Notes under the pieces: model-generated
What the model was told of the DNA's origin: nothing
Seen by the model: the letters and a program-made list of their open reading frames with translations, nothing else
The model's database searches: none
From: Gnetum montanum
Taxonomy: Eukaryota > Streptophyta > Gnetopsida > Gnetales > Gnetaceae
Reading direction: 5' to 3'
Length of the DNA: 64,000 nucleotides
Assembly (NCBI GenBank): GCA_015680685.1
Contig: MNCI01007621.1
Span: forward strand, 30,839-94,838
Position numbers and translations under genes: made by a program
Part shown: positions 35,701-49,945 of the stretch, piece after piece
How the letters are laid out: each line of letters starts with the position of its first letter
Position numbering within the stretch: the stretch's first letter is position 1

Positions 35701-37108
35701 TAGTAATAATCTTTCCTCCAATAGACTCTACCACACTTGGCATATTGATCATCTTAGCAAATGCATCTTACTTCTTATTCTTATTGTAAGTCGTTCTTTG
35801 TTTTCTTGTCATTTGTCAAAAATCAACAAGTACTAGATATTCAATTTCAATATAGGACCAAAGTCCATGAATTTGGAGAAGGGCTTTCATTAAATAAGAT
35901 TAATAAGTAAAGTTTTGAAAATGATTGAAAGTGAGGGAGCATCTTGGAATTTCTTTGAAAGCCATGAGCAAAACACACATGCTCTACTACCATTATTAGG
36001 GTGGCAAAGTGGAAGACTTCAAACTATGGCTTCAATTAGCAAAGATTTAAGCTCAATTAGCTTTCAAATGAGGTCATATGGCCTTGAATTTAATGCTATT
36101 ACTAGACATCACTAGGGAAATGCCCAATGATAAGGACTTCGCTTATATTTTTTGAAAATGAATCACTACATATCACTCGGGTGATGATCTAGACAATAGT
36201 CTTAGGAAAACTCGATAACTATGTCATTGGAGATTGCTTTTAACAAGAAACAAGATGATAGCCTCTAGATTTTCATGTCAATGATATTAGAGATCATTGT
36301 TATGATCTCAATTAATACTTGGCCATTGATATCATAACAAGTCATACCAACGATAAGGCATGATATCCCCAAACCTTCCGTCTCCTTATTGTAGTCACTA
36401 TCATGGTAGATCATAAACATGATATCAAGTGACAATTTGAATCTCTTGCAAATTGTTGGAATCTATCTCTCGCAATATGTTAAGACTTGCACCAAACAAA
36501 CATAAATTCCAAGCTCAATTGAAGGGAAAATGTGATTTAATTTATCCCTAATTAAGAGATGGAGGTTGTAACACAATAGAGAGTATGGTTAAACATTCAA
36601 TTCTACCATACAACATGATTCATGAGTCATTTCCTCAAAATTTCATGGGTTCATGCTCAAAAAAACATACAAGAACAAGTGAGATGAGATTCTAAACAAT
36701 ATTACGATACTTGAGGGGATTAGATCTAGAAGAAAAGTGCCCAAAACTACTTAATAATTATGTAATACATCGAAGGATCAAGCTATTCCAGCTTCTAGCA
36801 TGCAAATTGATGTCAAATGATGTCAAAAGAAGAGATATAGGTAAACTCTGAAATGAAGCACCTAAGCCTCCACAAATTGAATAAAATATGATATGATGAT
36901 ACTACTTTAAGTGAGAAAAACACAAATTTTCTTCAAATAAGAATTCTAGGCAAAGAAATGTAATCCTTGCTAAAAATAGAGATCCAAACCACCAAGAAAC
37001 CATCAAACACTATTAACAGGATGATTAACTATAGCTACCATAAACATGAAGATAACGCCATATTCTAACATTAAATGATTTAAGACATATGACATCTTGT
37101 TCTCAAAT

Positions 37109-37113
37109 GTCAT
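37109..37113. repeat. Solo LTR target duplication (left), GTCAT
   Basis: GTCAT immediately left of the solo LTR; the right side has ATCAT (38120-38124). Four of five bases agree, consistent with a target duplication that has mutated once. Confidence 0.65.
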
Positions 37114-38119
37114 TGATGAGTGGCGAGGTACCCCTACACTCCACCATACGAATACGAGCGTGCACACGCAATCCGGTCGAACTCCGTAGACTAAATGCCT
37201 TAACGCCACAAGAAACACTTGGGGTTAATCGTTCGTTGTCTTCCCAGGCTTGCTTGTAAGTGTCACGGTGTATGGTTAAGCAAGTCTGAGGTATGTGATT
37301 TTTTTGGTATTTTCGGCTTATCTTCTATGCTACCAGGAGAAAGGGTTGAGAAAACTAAACTAACTCTAACTAAGATCTAAGTCTAAATTAACTAGCGTCA
37401 GCATCCGTTCCCACTTACCGGACACACCCTGAACTATGCAACTGCAGCTTACCAAACGCTAATCGTTACTGGGATCGCCACACGTAACGCAAGTGCTCGA
37501 AGTGGTCGTACTGAGGCACCTATTTAGCCTACGTGTGATAAGCAGCCGATTCCTTAGCCAGCCGTACACACCCGTGGGTGCTCGTAACTAAGTCGTACTT
37601 ATCACACGATCTAGCCTAGCAATGAGCAGCCGATTCCTCAACTAGCCGTACACATTGGACCCTGGAGTTACCAAGCGCAGAATCCTGGAATACGCTACTG
37701 GGTTACCAAGCAGCCAATGCTCGTAATTGAGTCGTACTCATGCATTGCGTCAAGCAGCCGATTCCTTGACTAGCCGTACACGTCCGTAGACGCTCGTAAT
37801 CAAGTCGTACTTGAACGCACTAGGAAAGCAGTAAATGAAAGCAATAAATGAAACCACGTGCTGCAAGGTTTATCCAATCAAGTTCGTCTTTATTGCCGTA
37901 CACAACTTGGGTTCAGGTTACAAGCTGCTCGAATAAAGAGCCGTTCACTCTAGGACTCCTACTGCGGGCACATGGGGAAAAATTCTAACTCTGGAGTGAT
38001 CAATCTGCCAGAGCTTCGCTACACTAGCCAGGATTGGGAAATGAAGAGAGTGCTGCCTCTTATTTATAGATATGGCGGCGGGATGCGATATCACGACACA
38101 TGCAAGTCGCGTCTCATCA
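37114..38119 (-). repeat. Family N solo LTR
   Basis: 1006 bp, with TGATGAGTGGCGAGG at the left and CGTCTCATCA at the right on the + strand, the same ends as the copy B and C LTRs. No gag, primer-binding site or polypurine tract flanks it, and a near-perfect 5-bp duplication surrounds it, so it is a solo LTR left by LTR-LTR recombination. The TATA box is at 38061-38068 on the minus strand. It is longer than the other family N LTRs because of internal subrepeats at 37542-37815, and its GATATC cluster is the shortest. Confidence 0.9.
37542..37815. repeat. Subrepeats inside solo LTR
   Basis: Three copies of a unit beginning GCAGCCGATTCCT and containing TAGCCGTACAC and CTCGTAA..AAGTCGTACT-like blocks start at 37542, 37626 and 37754. 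They account for most of the extra length relative to 8220-9056. Confidence 0.85.
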
Positions 38120-38124
38120 ATCAT

Positions 38125-41100
38125 GGAAAATGTTAGATATACATTACATTGGACTTTATGTGTACTGAACATAATAGGAAAAATGCACAAGGAAATGAAA
38201 ATGAACTTTATTAATATGGAAATTGGAAAATGATAAGTGTTCCCAGCTCATGCTTTGAGGGTTTCCTAGGGTTATCTTCCTTCAACATCTATTTCTTTGA
38301 GGCAATCCAGCACTACCACCATAGTTAGGCCTAACCCAACAAAAAAGGATAGTCAATTACCTTTCTATCCTCTTTCATATGATACATGTTACTCACCTTT
38401 ACCAACTCCACAACACCATGCTAATCTGATCTCTAATTACTAAATTTAAATACCTCAAGTCAAAACTCCAAATGTTACCTCAAGAAACATGCCCATTTTT
38501 AGAATGTGACCTTTTGTTAAGGGTGTTATTGCAATAATTACAACTTCTTGTTACAAAATGACACTATTCTAATTACCACATGGCATCATCTCGAAATGAA
38601 AATGTTATCATATATGTACTTGAAATAAGAACCAAATCATAAGAAACATTTTGAGATTGTAATAACTACCATAGAATAAGAGAAACTTGTGAAACTATGT
38701 GAGATAATGTACAAATTTTAAGAATCTTTACACCATTGCAAGACCAAATTGTTGTAAGAATGCAAGGTACAAATATTTTTTAAACAAAACATGCAAAGAA
38801 CTTAGAGAACCACTAACACACTCATGTTCTTCAATTCACCTTCAAAATGAAATGGAAAGCTCTCATCAAGTTTACAATGAGGAAAAGAACTTCCCTTTAT
38901 AACTTATGGAAACCTAGAGTTGTCTCAAATTGCGTAAGGCTTACATTGAAGAACATTGGTCCCTTCTTAGGAAAAATATAAGAAAGAAAATGTGCTCATA
39001 ATGCACAAAGCTAATATGAACTCATAACATAAACTTTTAATTTGAATTTTAAAAGACTAACTATCTAAGAGATGCCACATAACTTCAAAGTAAGGAACAC
39101 AACATGGCACTAGCCTTAAGACATGGAACAAGACATAACACGGAGAACTTAATTGATGATCTATAAGGAACATATTTCACACTATTGGAAGAAAATAATA
39201 ATCATTAAGAAATGAAAAACAGGTTCCGATCTAATATTTAAATTCTCAAGTTTTAGTAGGAAGGGTTTCAATGGTGAAGGTTTCAGTGACCAGGGTTTTA
39301 GTGTTGATCTAAGGCAATAAGGGGTTTGACACTAATATTATGTACAATGCCTCAAATTCAATAAGTGATCTTTGAAGCAAAACCACTGCTTCTTTGATAT
39401 TCTACGAATTACATGATGACTTACATAAATCTATTACTCAAGAAATTTCTAGAAAATATATTTTTATGCAAATTCTAGGTTATTTACCTTGTTCCTCAAG
39501 TTACTTGAGTCAATTAAATTTAATGTCCATACTCATTACTTGTCAAACTCATTTTTGTTAGTGGAATTTGTTGATTTGACAATGATTCTAACACCATTAA
39601 TATCGATGTTTTCAATCATTGTCATGCATTATTGATTATTTGAAGGTGAACTCCCTCTTTTAATTCAGTATTTCTTGAATTTTGAAAGACTTTTTGTTTT
39701 GTTGAATTGTCAAATCTTCTATTAATTTTTGAAAAAGTTGAAAAAAAATACTCTCCTATTGAATCAATCAAGTATTCTACAATCCTCACTGTAGCTAGTC
39801 GTTTTCACATAGTTCAATATATGATTAAAGTGGATCTTGATTCTCTTAAGTGAGAAATCCTTTTGCATGCTAACAAAATTAATTATGTGTAGGAGGTTAT
39901 TTATTACAATCTTTCAAAATCATGTCACTATTGTCATCGAGAGAATCACATGTTTGATATATATCCTTTTATGCTATGAAAAGAAGACAATGCAAACACA
40001 CCAACAACAAATTACTGTAAATACTACTAAGGTCTTTTTTTTTTTTTTGTTGCAAATGTTATAGATCTTGCTAAAGTTATTTCTATAGATGTTGCAAATT
40101 CTAAGATGATTCTTCTTCTACCATTTCAACAATTACCCCACCCCTTTCTTTTACTGTTGTTTAATAGAATGTAGCTTCAAAGAAGATTTTGATAAAATCA
40201 ATTCAAAAAATTCTTCAATGATTAAGGAAAAACAAATATATGTTACTCAAGTTTCCCAAAATCCTATTGTTGATTTAAATGGTTTTCAACTAATTCTTCA
40301 TAATAAAAAACATCAAGGAAGTCCATCTATAGGTGATTACATGTCAAATCTTCAGAATGAACAACATGTTCAAGATATTTTAACTATGAATAATTTGTTT
40401 GCAGCTATCGGTCAAGATATGGAGATAATATCTTTTGATAATGTTGATTCTATTAATAGGGTAGAGACTTCCTCCCCCTCCACCCAATGTTAATCTTTTC
40501 ATGGAGTGTTCAATTTCCTACCTCAGAAGGAAGTCTTGTTGGGATTAGTTGTAAAAATAAAAATCTAAAAACATCCCCAAAATAGTTAGGTTCTTTTTTT
40601 ATTGATTTGGAGTTTATTCTCGCTGCGTACTCTACTTTTATAGTCTGAATTTTTATTTTTAATGTATATATATATATATGGTCTAACACCACCCCATATT
40701 TCATCCTATTTGCAACAGTTTTTAAAGGCATTAAATACCATAGCACATCCAAGTCCAACACCCAAACCGAATAATCCATCAATGAAAGAAAGGTATTGAC
40801 GAGTTTACACCATGTCTTCACAAACAATTTGTATATTATGGTAATATGATAATGAACTATCATAGCCAAGCAAGAATAGCTCTAAAGATTATTCACCAAT
40901 AAACCAGGGGTTTGACTAAATTAATAAAGAACCCTTTCTTTTTCTTTACCTATGGAGTGTTAGTATTTTACATTGCCAAAGTCATTCAACAAAAGAGGAT
41001 TCTCACCCCGACAACTTTTCAATGCCATCAAGTAGATGTCTCATCTTTAGCAGCAAAGGCTATTTCTATTATTAGCTTTTGAACCAAGAAATTGGGATGA

Positions 41101-44100
41101 ATGAAGATGAAAAATGAATCACTAATAGCGTGGAGAAATTGCAAACATCTTCAGCTATGCTTACGTGAAAAGCATATTCATCATACGGGTTTCACCTATT
41201 TATTTATCATTAACGATATGGAAGCCATGCTTGACTACGCTACAGGCATTGGTACCAATAAAATAACAAACAAGAATTGAGCAGCAATAGGATGAATTAC
41301 TATTACTCCATTTAACAAAAGGTAAAGAAATAGGCTGAGCATGAGCATAGAGAATAGAAAATTCTACAAAAGAAGGTAGCACACTAGGACATTCGGGCAT
41401 TCCTAAATCACGTCATTGAAGAAAATCAAATGGTGAAAAAAGGTTAGGATACAAAGGCAAATATATTAAAAGCTTTTGGACAGGCTGTAATACTCCAGCT
41501 ACACTGACAGCCCAATATGAAAACTCGATGAAAATGAAAGTTTGCTGAACAATCATCCAGGATAAGTAAAATAGTTTTGATGAAAAACTAAGAACTTGAA
41601 ACACTCAGAACTCCGCTAGATCATGCAAATCAAGACATGGATACCATCTACATGCACACTGTCAGGGCAGCTAAGGGCACTTACAGAAGTGCACATGAAT
41701 GGAGTGAATATCTGTAAAGAAGCGGTTCCAAAATCATTTTTAGAACTCGAGAAGGATAAAAATAATCAGTCTTGACGTTGAATGCCAAGACTTGACCAGA
41801 GAAAACCAAGAATCTCTGGAAAACCTCATTATTAAAGAAGTTTCAGTCAAAGAGGAGTCTGCATCTGAGATAAGCAATGAGGAGTTCTGATGAACCTCAA
41901 CACCAAGCATACTTGTGGCAAACACTGATTCCGTCGAGAATGAGAGGGGATAATAGTTGGGCTTCATCATCCTGTGAGCCAATGAATTGAACAATTTACA
42001 ATTTTGATGTATTCCGTGACATATCTAAATGTTATGTATGATCGGTTGTTGAATGACGAAGACTTTTTGTGGTTTCCTATGTATTTGACTTTTATCCATT
42101 TTCAATCTACTTTTTCATATGCCCATCTCCTAGAGAAAGGTGAAATGTGTGGCAAACATTTCTTGTTATGTCTGGCCGTCACAGGTTCCCATTCATTACA
42201 TGTTAAAGAAAATTAAACAATATCAACTCACTACGGTATCGTTTAACAGAAAAAATAGAAGCTTTTCTAATTAAAGGGATTCTTAAGAGTTACACTCCAA
42301 AGCCCAGTAACTAACCCAAAAAGTTCTTATTTGATGAAACCGAGGAAGAAAATTTGCATAATTAATACTAAAATAACTAACAAAAAAATAAGTTATAAAA
42401 AGGTAGGACTAATGGATAATTACAAAATAAGAAGATATTATGGATGAGAACTATCACGACTGATAAAGAACAGACAAGAGAATAAGGTTGAAGATGTAAG
42501 ACAACTAATAAAAGATCTAAAATAAAGAATAATAATTGGTTCCTCCGTCAAAGATGGAATGAAAAGACCTAAAGTTCCTCTCTCTATAGGACGTAGGAGA
42601 TGAGTGTAACGATAGTATAATATAATGACCATTCTCCAAACTACAATCAAATAAGAGAGTGCCAAAGGTGTGAATTACAGATACAATAGATTAGGCAAAG
42701 CCGTCATACATACACTACAATGAATAGAGAGGTAAATGATTCCATCCACGATGAAATGGATAGAGGATGAAGAAGCCCTCAAAGGTGAATAGTGGAGGAT
42801 TCAAGAAATGCTTTATGAAAGGAAGTAACTCTTGTAGTAAACCAATATTTCTGTGTAAGAAGTGATAATCCACAATGTTCAGAGAAGTCTGTAACTCGTA
42901 TATTTGTCCAACAGATAAGTCGTATCTATTAAGAAGAGTTGGTTAAATAATTAGGTATGGTGACACTAATAGGATTTAATATTGCCTATTCAATAATCCT
43001 AGTGAGGACCTATATGCAGATGTGTAATTCTGACAGGCTCCACATTCAATACGGTCGGTTCTTTAAATATTGGAGGCTAAAGAGTGAATGAAAATGCTCC
43101 GAAATTTCAAAAGTTTGTATTACATAATTACCAAGGAATATGCCCAACTCAAGCAAAAAGACAGCATGTTTTGATAAAGAGAAAATCCAAAAACTGAAAG
43201 AAAGTCATGTTGGGAAGCTGGCTGCATGCACCACAATATGCACAAATGCTGAAAACAAGGAAAAAGAATATTTGGCTAAGTGGGAAGAAGCAAAAGGTAC
43301 CTTGAACGCCAGAGCTGAATTTCCAACAAACTGATTTAGATTTTAAAAGATGCCATATGATTCAATCAATAGAATCAACACAGTGGACCAGGCATATGTG
43401 GCCTAAAACGATAATGAATAAGCCCAAATGGTCAAACAATCAAGGAACTTGAGGAACAGGTACTATTCATAAGCTAACGTTACAATCTATCCGGCAAGAA
43501 GACCTAGAACCAAGCTAGAGCATAAAGTGCAAAATATGAAAAATTTAGTCCAAATTTGAGAAGGAAAATGAAACTGCTGAAAATCTATATGCACAATTCA
43601 AAGACGAAAGTAATATAGAATGTGAAGTCTAGTGCATAAAACAATGTGCACAATTAATCTTGACTACAGATTTTTATATACAACAGTTGAATTGTCATCA
43701 TGCAAGGACTTGGAAAAATGAGAAAATGGGTAATGGAAGAGGCCATACAAGATAATGAGAAAAACGTGGAGTAAAAGAGGTTATAAAGCAGGACTTAGTT
43801 ATGTAACACAACCATAGAGCAGTCAGAATCTATGCCTAGGTGTGGATCCTAAATGATCAACTAAGCCCAATTCTGATTTCCTTAACAATGAAAAATTGAT
43901 CCGTCAAGCTTCCTTGTCTATTTGTCAACTACGGTTTTTAAGACAATCCTCTTTTGTAATGTTACCAATCCTCAATCAGTCATTTAAGTCCTAGTCCTCA
44001 AAATTTGTAATTTTAGTTCAAAGACTAGTTTACTTTGGTCATATAGAAGAATGCTGTAATTTGTAATTTATAACACTTGAATTTTCGTACGAACAGGCTC

Positions 44101-44215
44101 AAATTTTGTAATATAAACACTTCCTCAGCAAGTCACCATTGGTGAGGCCCCATAAACAAGCCATGGTTGTCCAATGATCCTAAGAGGCTATATATATGTG
44201 AGCTACCTATGATTC
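38125..44215. other. Intergenic spacer, no gene recognised
   Basis: Decayed AT-rich sequence. A lysine-rich stretch at 43140-43334 on the + strand (KLKESHVGK, EKEYLAKWEEAKG) could be a scrap of a coiled-coil protein, but it is short and isolated. At 40668-40678 there is a short (AT)n run. The region 43900-44110 has the look of an LTR end (repeated TTTGTAAT blocks) but has no partner. I cannot assign function to any of it. Confidence 0.4.
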
Positions 44216-44560
44216 TTTTTTTTCTTTTTTTTTTTCCTTTTAAGTTTCCAAAGATAAACCCAGTTCGAAAAATATCAAAGCCCATCCAGAACAAATACAA
44301 AGGAAAAACAGCTGGAACATCCGATAAGGAAGAACAAACATAAGATGGAAAAATCATGGGTGTAAAAACAGACCAATTCAGTACAGAGAAAAAAATACCC
44401 AAAAGCTTACCCACCATAGTCACTATGTTAGGAAGCAATCTAACAATACAAAATAAACACCAAACAGCCAGTAACAATATAACCAAAACAAAAGTAAACG
44501 AAAGAAAGAAACTAAGAGCAACAGCTGAACAAAGACAACAGTAAAACTAAGCCAGTTCAA
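44216..44560 (-). mobile_element. Possible LINE 3' end with poly(A)
   Basis: On the minus strand a T-rich, stop-poor stretch ends in an A-rich tail (the T run at 44216-44238 on +). This resembles the 3' UTR plus poly(A) of a LINE, as at 57165, but no RT motif was found upstream in the same orientation. It could instead be a retrocopy tail or a simple homopolymer. Confidence 0.3.
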
Positions 44561-47500
44561 AAAAACATGACCATAGCATGGGTCAAACCACAGAGTCTCT
44601 CCATGCCAATAGGAGTCTAAAACAAAACATCATTCTTCATCATCAATGAATCCAGCACAGTAGCAACAGGCACCAAATCAACACCATCTTAGTTAAAGAT
44701 TCTTCAATTGAACCCAACAAACCCCTCATTGGAAAAGACTCCAAGCTTGCATTCATCTTTTCACAGGAAGCCAGAATCAGATTCTAGGGTGCCATCAATT
44801 TAAAGGTAACTTCCTACTCCTTTGGTGACCAGCATTCTTAGCAAAAATTATTGCACTGGAATAATGGTGGATATAAAAAAGGATCATAGCATCAAGATTT
44901 CTGAATTTCAGCCAACATTTGGTACAAGACCTGACTACCTAATGTATTTCGTTTAGTATTGCAAAAGCACATGCTTTGGAAAATTCTCATCACATAAAAA
45001 ATTCCTGCCCAAAACCAAAATGAGTTTTTTTTTTTTTTCAAAATTATCATCATAAGTGAAATCTCCGGTTGTGTTAAACAGATTACAAGTTTATTTTAGT
45101 TTTTCATATAACACCTAAAGAAGACATAAGTAATGTATTCAAAAACAAATGCTGCGTATATATTTATTAATAAATAATATTAATTTTTAGACAAATACAG
45201 AAAACGTTCTTTCTATTTGATAAAAAAAATTGAAGATGTTCTTCAATGAATAATTTTCTTTTGTATAGGTTCCAAGCTGTCTACTTAGCTAAAAACTATG
45301 CTGGACTGTTCTTTTTCTGGATTACAAGAGAAATAACGAATAAAGAATAAAAACCTCCTTTAAGAAATCATCCCATGATGCCAAACCAGGAGTCACATTC
45401 AAAGCAGTTTTCTGAGGTTAAACTGGAGCCTCCTAAGGCATTCAGTCATCCCATCTCACTTCTCCATCATCTAGTACATCATATCAAAAGAGGCCACAAG
45501 AATAATTTTATTAAGTTCCCCCATAGATTTAACCCCATTCTTTTCTGAAAGAGTTGCTACTAATCCTACAAAGATCATTAGGTTCTACGTAAAACAACAA
45601 CGGTGCTCAGGAGCTTACTTAAACAAGAGTTTAAGATAGTTAAAAACCTCATTTATGGAAGAATCCTTCTTGCGATACTTCTATGGAAGAGGCCTTAAGA
45701 TGAGAAGATAGACACAAGGGGCGAGATACAATTAGTGGAGTTTTTCTTTAAGAATCCACTTTCTTCTTCTTGGAGGGCTGAGTTACCAACTCACGTCAAT
45801 AAATTGGGGATTTTTGCTTCAAAATATTATACTTCGATGGCACCAAGGTAGCCCTTTGAATTGGTTTAGCCAATTTGCCGCACTCTCTAACCTACACACT
45901 TGGAGTAATAGATTGTAGTTTAGATGATATAGCAAATGACAATGAACTTGACTTACAACCTTCAAACTTATTCCAAAAGAGCTCTGAAGAGTAAAGGGCA
46001 ACATGGTGGCAAGTATAATATACCACCAAATGCAACTTGTCCTTCCCAACCGTTGTTGTCGAGCTCACTATTCATCTAACACAAGATGAAACAAACACTA
46101 GAGAAGGCCTAGAACCCTCTTAGCATGCTCCCAAAATAAGAGTAAAATAGCACCAACATGTCTAGGGTTCCTTACTTTGTTGATCCTAACTACCATCATA
46201 AACAAGTAGAAATTTCTTCAAAGTGTAAACCCCATTCCTAGAGAGTAAGAGATACCACCTAAAGCTAACACTTAAAATCCCCAAAACATTGCCTGAAAAT
46301 GCAAAGATAATTTTATAAAAAAATAGTTAATCAAATCATCAACAAGTCCACTTGCATTAGAATAGCATTGACAACAATCACTCAACATAAACATAAACAT
46401 AAATACACAAATTATATAATGTATAATGCAAACAACAGACCAACAATATAGCAAGAAGAGAATGTCAATATGACAACTACTAAGGTACAATCCAAATGCA
46501 AAAACAAGTAAAATTGTAATCATATTCATAGCATTCTAGCTCAACAAGCAGGAAATCAATTCAATCAATCTACTTCAGTAGTTTCAAATTACATGCAGCT
46601 AAAAATAATCAATCCTATGGAGAGTCAAAATATAGGAAAATATAGTTTTCATGAACCAGACAAACTACAAATTGAAATACAAGAAAAATATAGCAGCTAT
46701 CCATTCACAATATTTTTACTTATGATACAGTATTCATGGTTCAACAAAAAGGAAAATAAAAAATTAAACCATGCACATTCAAACAAACAGCTGGCAAATA
46801 AGAACAAGAATTATATGAAACAATAATTTCAGAAGTCAGATTACTGAAACTCTAATGGAAGAATCAAAACAACTACAACTAACAAAGTCAAATTATTATA
46901 GGTATTTTTGAATCATTAAAAAAATTTTCATCCAAGTCATTTAAGCCAATGGAGAGTGAAATCCAAAAACAAAATCATGACAGTTTCATTCAAGCAAAAG
47001 AATAGCTTTAAAATAAAGATATAAGAGAACAGGAAGAGTTAAAATAAGCGGCTAATGCTATGCAACGTAAAACTTGGTAAGAGAAGGATGATCTTACATG
47101 CTTGCTCAAATTTCTTACGTACCTAGAGTAATTTATCCCTATGTTAGGTTGCTACTTAGCTCTGTTATATTTCCTTGTATTGTTTAGTTTGTAACCATAG
47201 TCTCAAAAAAAAAGTCATCACCTAGAGGCTTCATGCTCATCTAGCTAAAGCAAGGTCCTAGGAGGGTCGATAAATGAGTGAAAGCCTCACCTCTTTCCAA
47301 GTGGCTATGCCTAAGCTCAAATCTAGGTCTTACAACTTGTTAGACAAGCACTTTACCATCCCTCCAAAAGATGGCCCTTATTTTGTAATCATCATTTTTT
47401 TGTTGTTATCCTTTTTCTTTTCCAACCACACTCTCTTGTTCACTCCTCCTAATACACACCCACCCTCTTTTATTTTTTTTATTTTTTCTGTAATTTCTCA

Positions 47501-49083
47501 TGGAATTCAAGAGAAAATAAGTTGTTTCTTGTAATTCATAATTGTTCTTTCTTTTATTTTGAATTCATTTCAATTCCATAATATCATATCATTAGTTCAA
47601 TTTTTTCTTGTTCATTGTTAAACATTAACAAAAATATTTTGTAAAAGGTTGCTGGTTCAATTTCCAAATCTGTAACTTTCAATATTTTAAAATTCTGATG
47701 TTGTCAAATCTCAAGTTCAATTCCTCCTAATCTAACATATGAAAAATGGACAATTATAAAACCTTCAAACACCATATCCATCTTCTTCCTTCTTTTTCTA
47801 TTGAAAAAATCATTTCTAAATTTGGCTACAATAAATGTATAGCTATGATTCATTTTACCAGCATTCCTTCTGAAGAATCATGCTAATAATATGAAAAAGA
47901 ACTGCTTACAAAAAGAAAACATGATAAGATACAAGTATGAGACATAAAAGCAAGTAAAAAACCTTCTTTAAAGTCATCAGCTATGTAAATTTTCCATTTC
48001 ATGTTCATCAGTTATTATTGCATTGTGTTCTGATGCTTTGAAAGGTCATCATGCAACCTCTCTACAACCATGGACAGGATACTTAAGTTCTATTTACTAA
48101 TGAAACTCAAAAGAATAATGCATAAAAAATAGACAGCATTCTACATGCCAAATATTTGAAATAACACAACTACGGTGTATGTGTAATATTCCTGATTCAT
48201 AGGTTAGGTTCTGTTGGAATAGCTATCAATGACAAAGATATTAGCCACTATACTTTTTTAGAAGTTTCTAGGTGATTGAAGAATATGTCTAGGTTCAACG
48301 AACCTTGGGTGAACTTGAAAGTAACCACATGTATGTTGAAGGGTAATGGAATCAGCTGTATAAGTGTTTACCCCAATTTGGTAGAGGCTCAGAACTTACT
48401 TTCAGTTTCTCACCTTTCATGATGGCCTCAGATGCATAGTTGGTTTTGTTTTAGTCATGTGAATTTTGTGTCTGATCTCAAAATCTGTTATTGTTGATAG
48501 ACCCTAACAAGTTCTTCCCATTTGCTTCGTATGTCAAGTTCCTCGGCAATGTTTATACTCTTAATTTATTTTTAAATCACTTTATGCTAATTTTATTTAT
48601 CTGCAAAACATACATCATCCCTTGAGACATACTATGAGGTATCTTTTTTTCTTACCCAACATGATTATGAAATACTTGCTAGAACAATACAGAAAACATT
48701 TTCATATCTCCTTTTTTCAAACCATTTCAGCATGCATCCTTCACCATATTTCTTACTCAGCAAACATTCAAACTTTAGACAAGTTTGAAAATAGAATACT
48801 TGGAAACTAACATCTTTGCATCCAACATATCATTACGATAGCTCAGATTCCATTGCATATAAGGATCTTAAGTCATTCTACTGATCACCAACTCATTCAA
48901 ACCATAAGCCTGTGATGAATTTGCAGAAATCTGGCTTATTGCCTCATGCATCAAATTTATGGTTTGTTGCTAGCTCTACTCATGGCTGAGATAATTCATA
49001 AAACATTCAAACAATACCTAGTGTATAGGCACAACATAACTTAGAAACAATGCATAGAAGAAATGCTATTCATCCTACAAACC
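44561..49083. other. AT-rich spacer downstream of the ARF gene
   Basis: No domain recognised on either strand. It contains A/T homopolymers (for example 45027-45040, 47463-47486) and short CATAAACATAAA runs near 46384-46402. It is 3' of the ARF gene. Confidence 0.45.
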
Positions 49084-49340
49084 ATGAGCACACGGTCATC
49101 AACATCGCTCAAATTCATCATGATCGCTCATGGTCATCAACATCGCTCAAATTCATCATGATCATGAAATCATAAATAGATTCACAGATCAACACCAAAT
49201 CCTACATATCATGAGCACATGGTCATCAACACCACTCAAATCCATCACAATCATAAAATCATAGTTAAATCCACAAATTATGAGCACATGGTCATCAACA
49301 CCACTTAAATCCATCACAATTATGAAATCATAAGTAGTTC
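49084..49340. repeat. Minisatellite 3' of the ARF gene
   Basis: Four diverged copies of a unit containing ATGAGCACATGGTCATCAAC, CACTCAAATCCATCA and ATGAAATCATAA blocks. The GGTCATCAAC core recurs at about 49094, 49132, 49221 and 49290. Spacings of about 40 to 90 bp show that whole and partial units are mixed. It lies about 600 bp beyond the ARF stop codon. Confidence 0.85.
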
Positions 49341-49945
49341 CATAAATCAGCACTAAGCCCCACACATCATCCTAACAAGGCACACTCACAAACAATCACA
49401 AACTTCAAGACCAAAACCTAAGAAAAAGTGGGTTGTTATAGACACAAAAAATGCAAAGTTAGTGTTTATCTGACCTAAAGTGTGCTAACATTTGCAGGAT
49501 TAGGCCAGAGAGCTGGTTCTGCTCCCTGCCCATGATTATTTATAAGAAAGTTCATTGTGCAAGTCATAAAATAAGTGTCTTTCTTTTTCTTAGAGTTTGG
49601 ACCTTTGACATTGTCCAAACTCCAATGTCACCCTTTCATTACTGCCATGAGCTAAGCAAGTTAAAAGGTAACTAGAAGCATGTATTCATACTTCAAATCT
49701 TTCCTCGTTAAGTAGAAAATTTAAAAAATTGTGCGTCTCAGTTCATAATCTGATTCAAAAAAAATGCAGGCAAATAAAATTCTAAATTAGTTTTTCAAGA
49801 AGCACAAGTCATCCAATGTATAGGCAAGATAATTTATGACAGCCTATGTTGATACATGATGAAAAGCCTGTAGTTCTTGTATCAAATGTTCCCATGTCAT
49901 AAAACACTTAAAGGCACTGGCTGTCAAGAAAGAACAAAAAAATGG

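Larger units (their letters stand above)
30295..37108. other. AT-rich intergenic spacer
   Basis: No gene recognised. Listed repeats lie at 30880-31480 and 32501-32720. A segment at 32885-33050 (TTTATAGTGGTTTGGCTTGG and following) resembles the end region of copia-type LTRs that recur in plants, but no partner was found. A 50-bp near-duplication (TTGCTAAATCCTT.G..TATT) occurs at about 35209 and 35256. Other open frames here show no recognisable domain. Confidence 0.45.

Noticed and set aside
35915-36115. 66-codon frame at 35915 as a host gene
   Set aside because: No recognised domain, no neighbouring exon, and surrounded by decayed spacer; no evidence beyond an open frame.
40218-40493. 91-codon frame at 40218
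   Set aside because: No motif recognised, flanked by stops and AT-rich spacer; not enough to call a gene.
43140-43334. Lysine-rich coiled-coil-like frame
   Set aside because: Only 64 codons, isolated, no neighbours in frame, no recognised family; kept only as a note in the spacer entry.
44133-44486. Hydrophobic 117-codon minus-strand frame resembling a membrane protein
   Set aside because: Its C-terminal third is the poly(A)-like tract (KGKKKRKKR), and the rest is T-rich sequence of LINE 3' UTR type. No start context or conserved motif.
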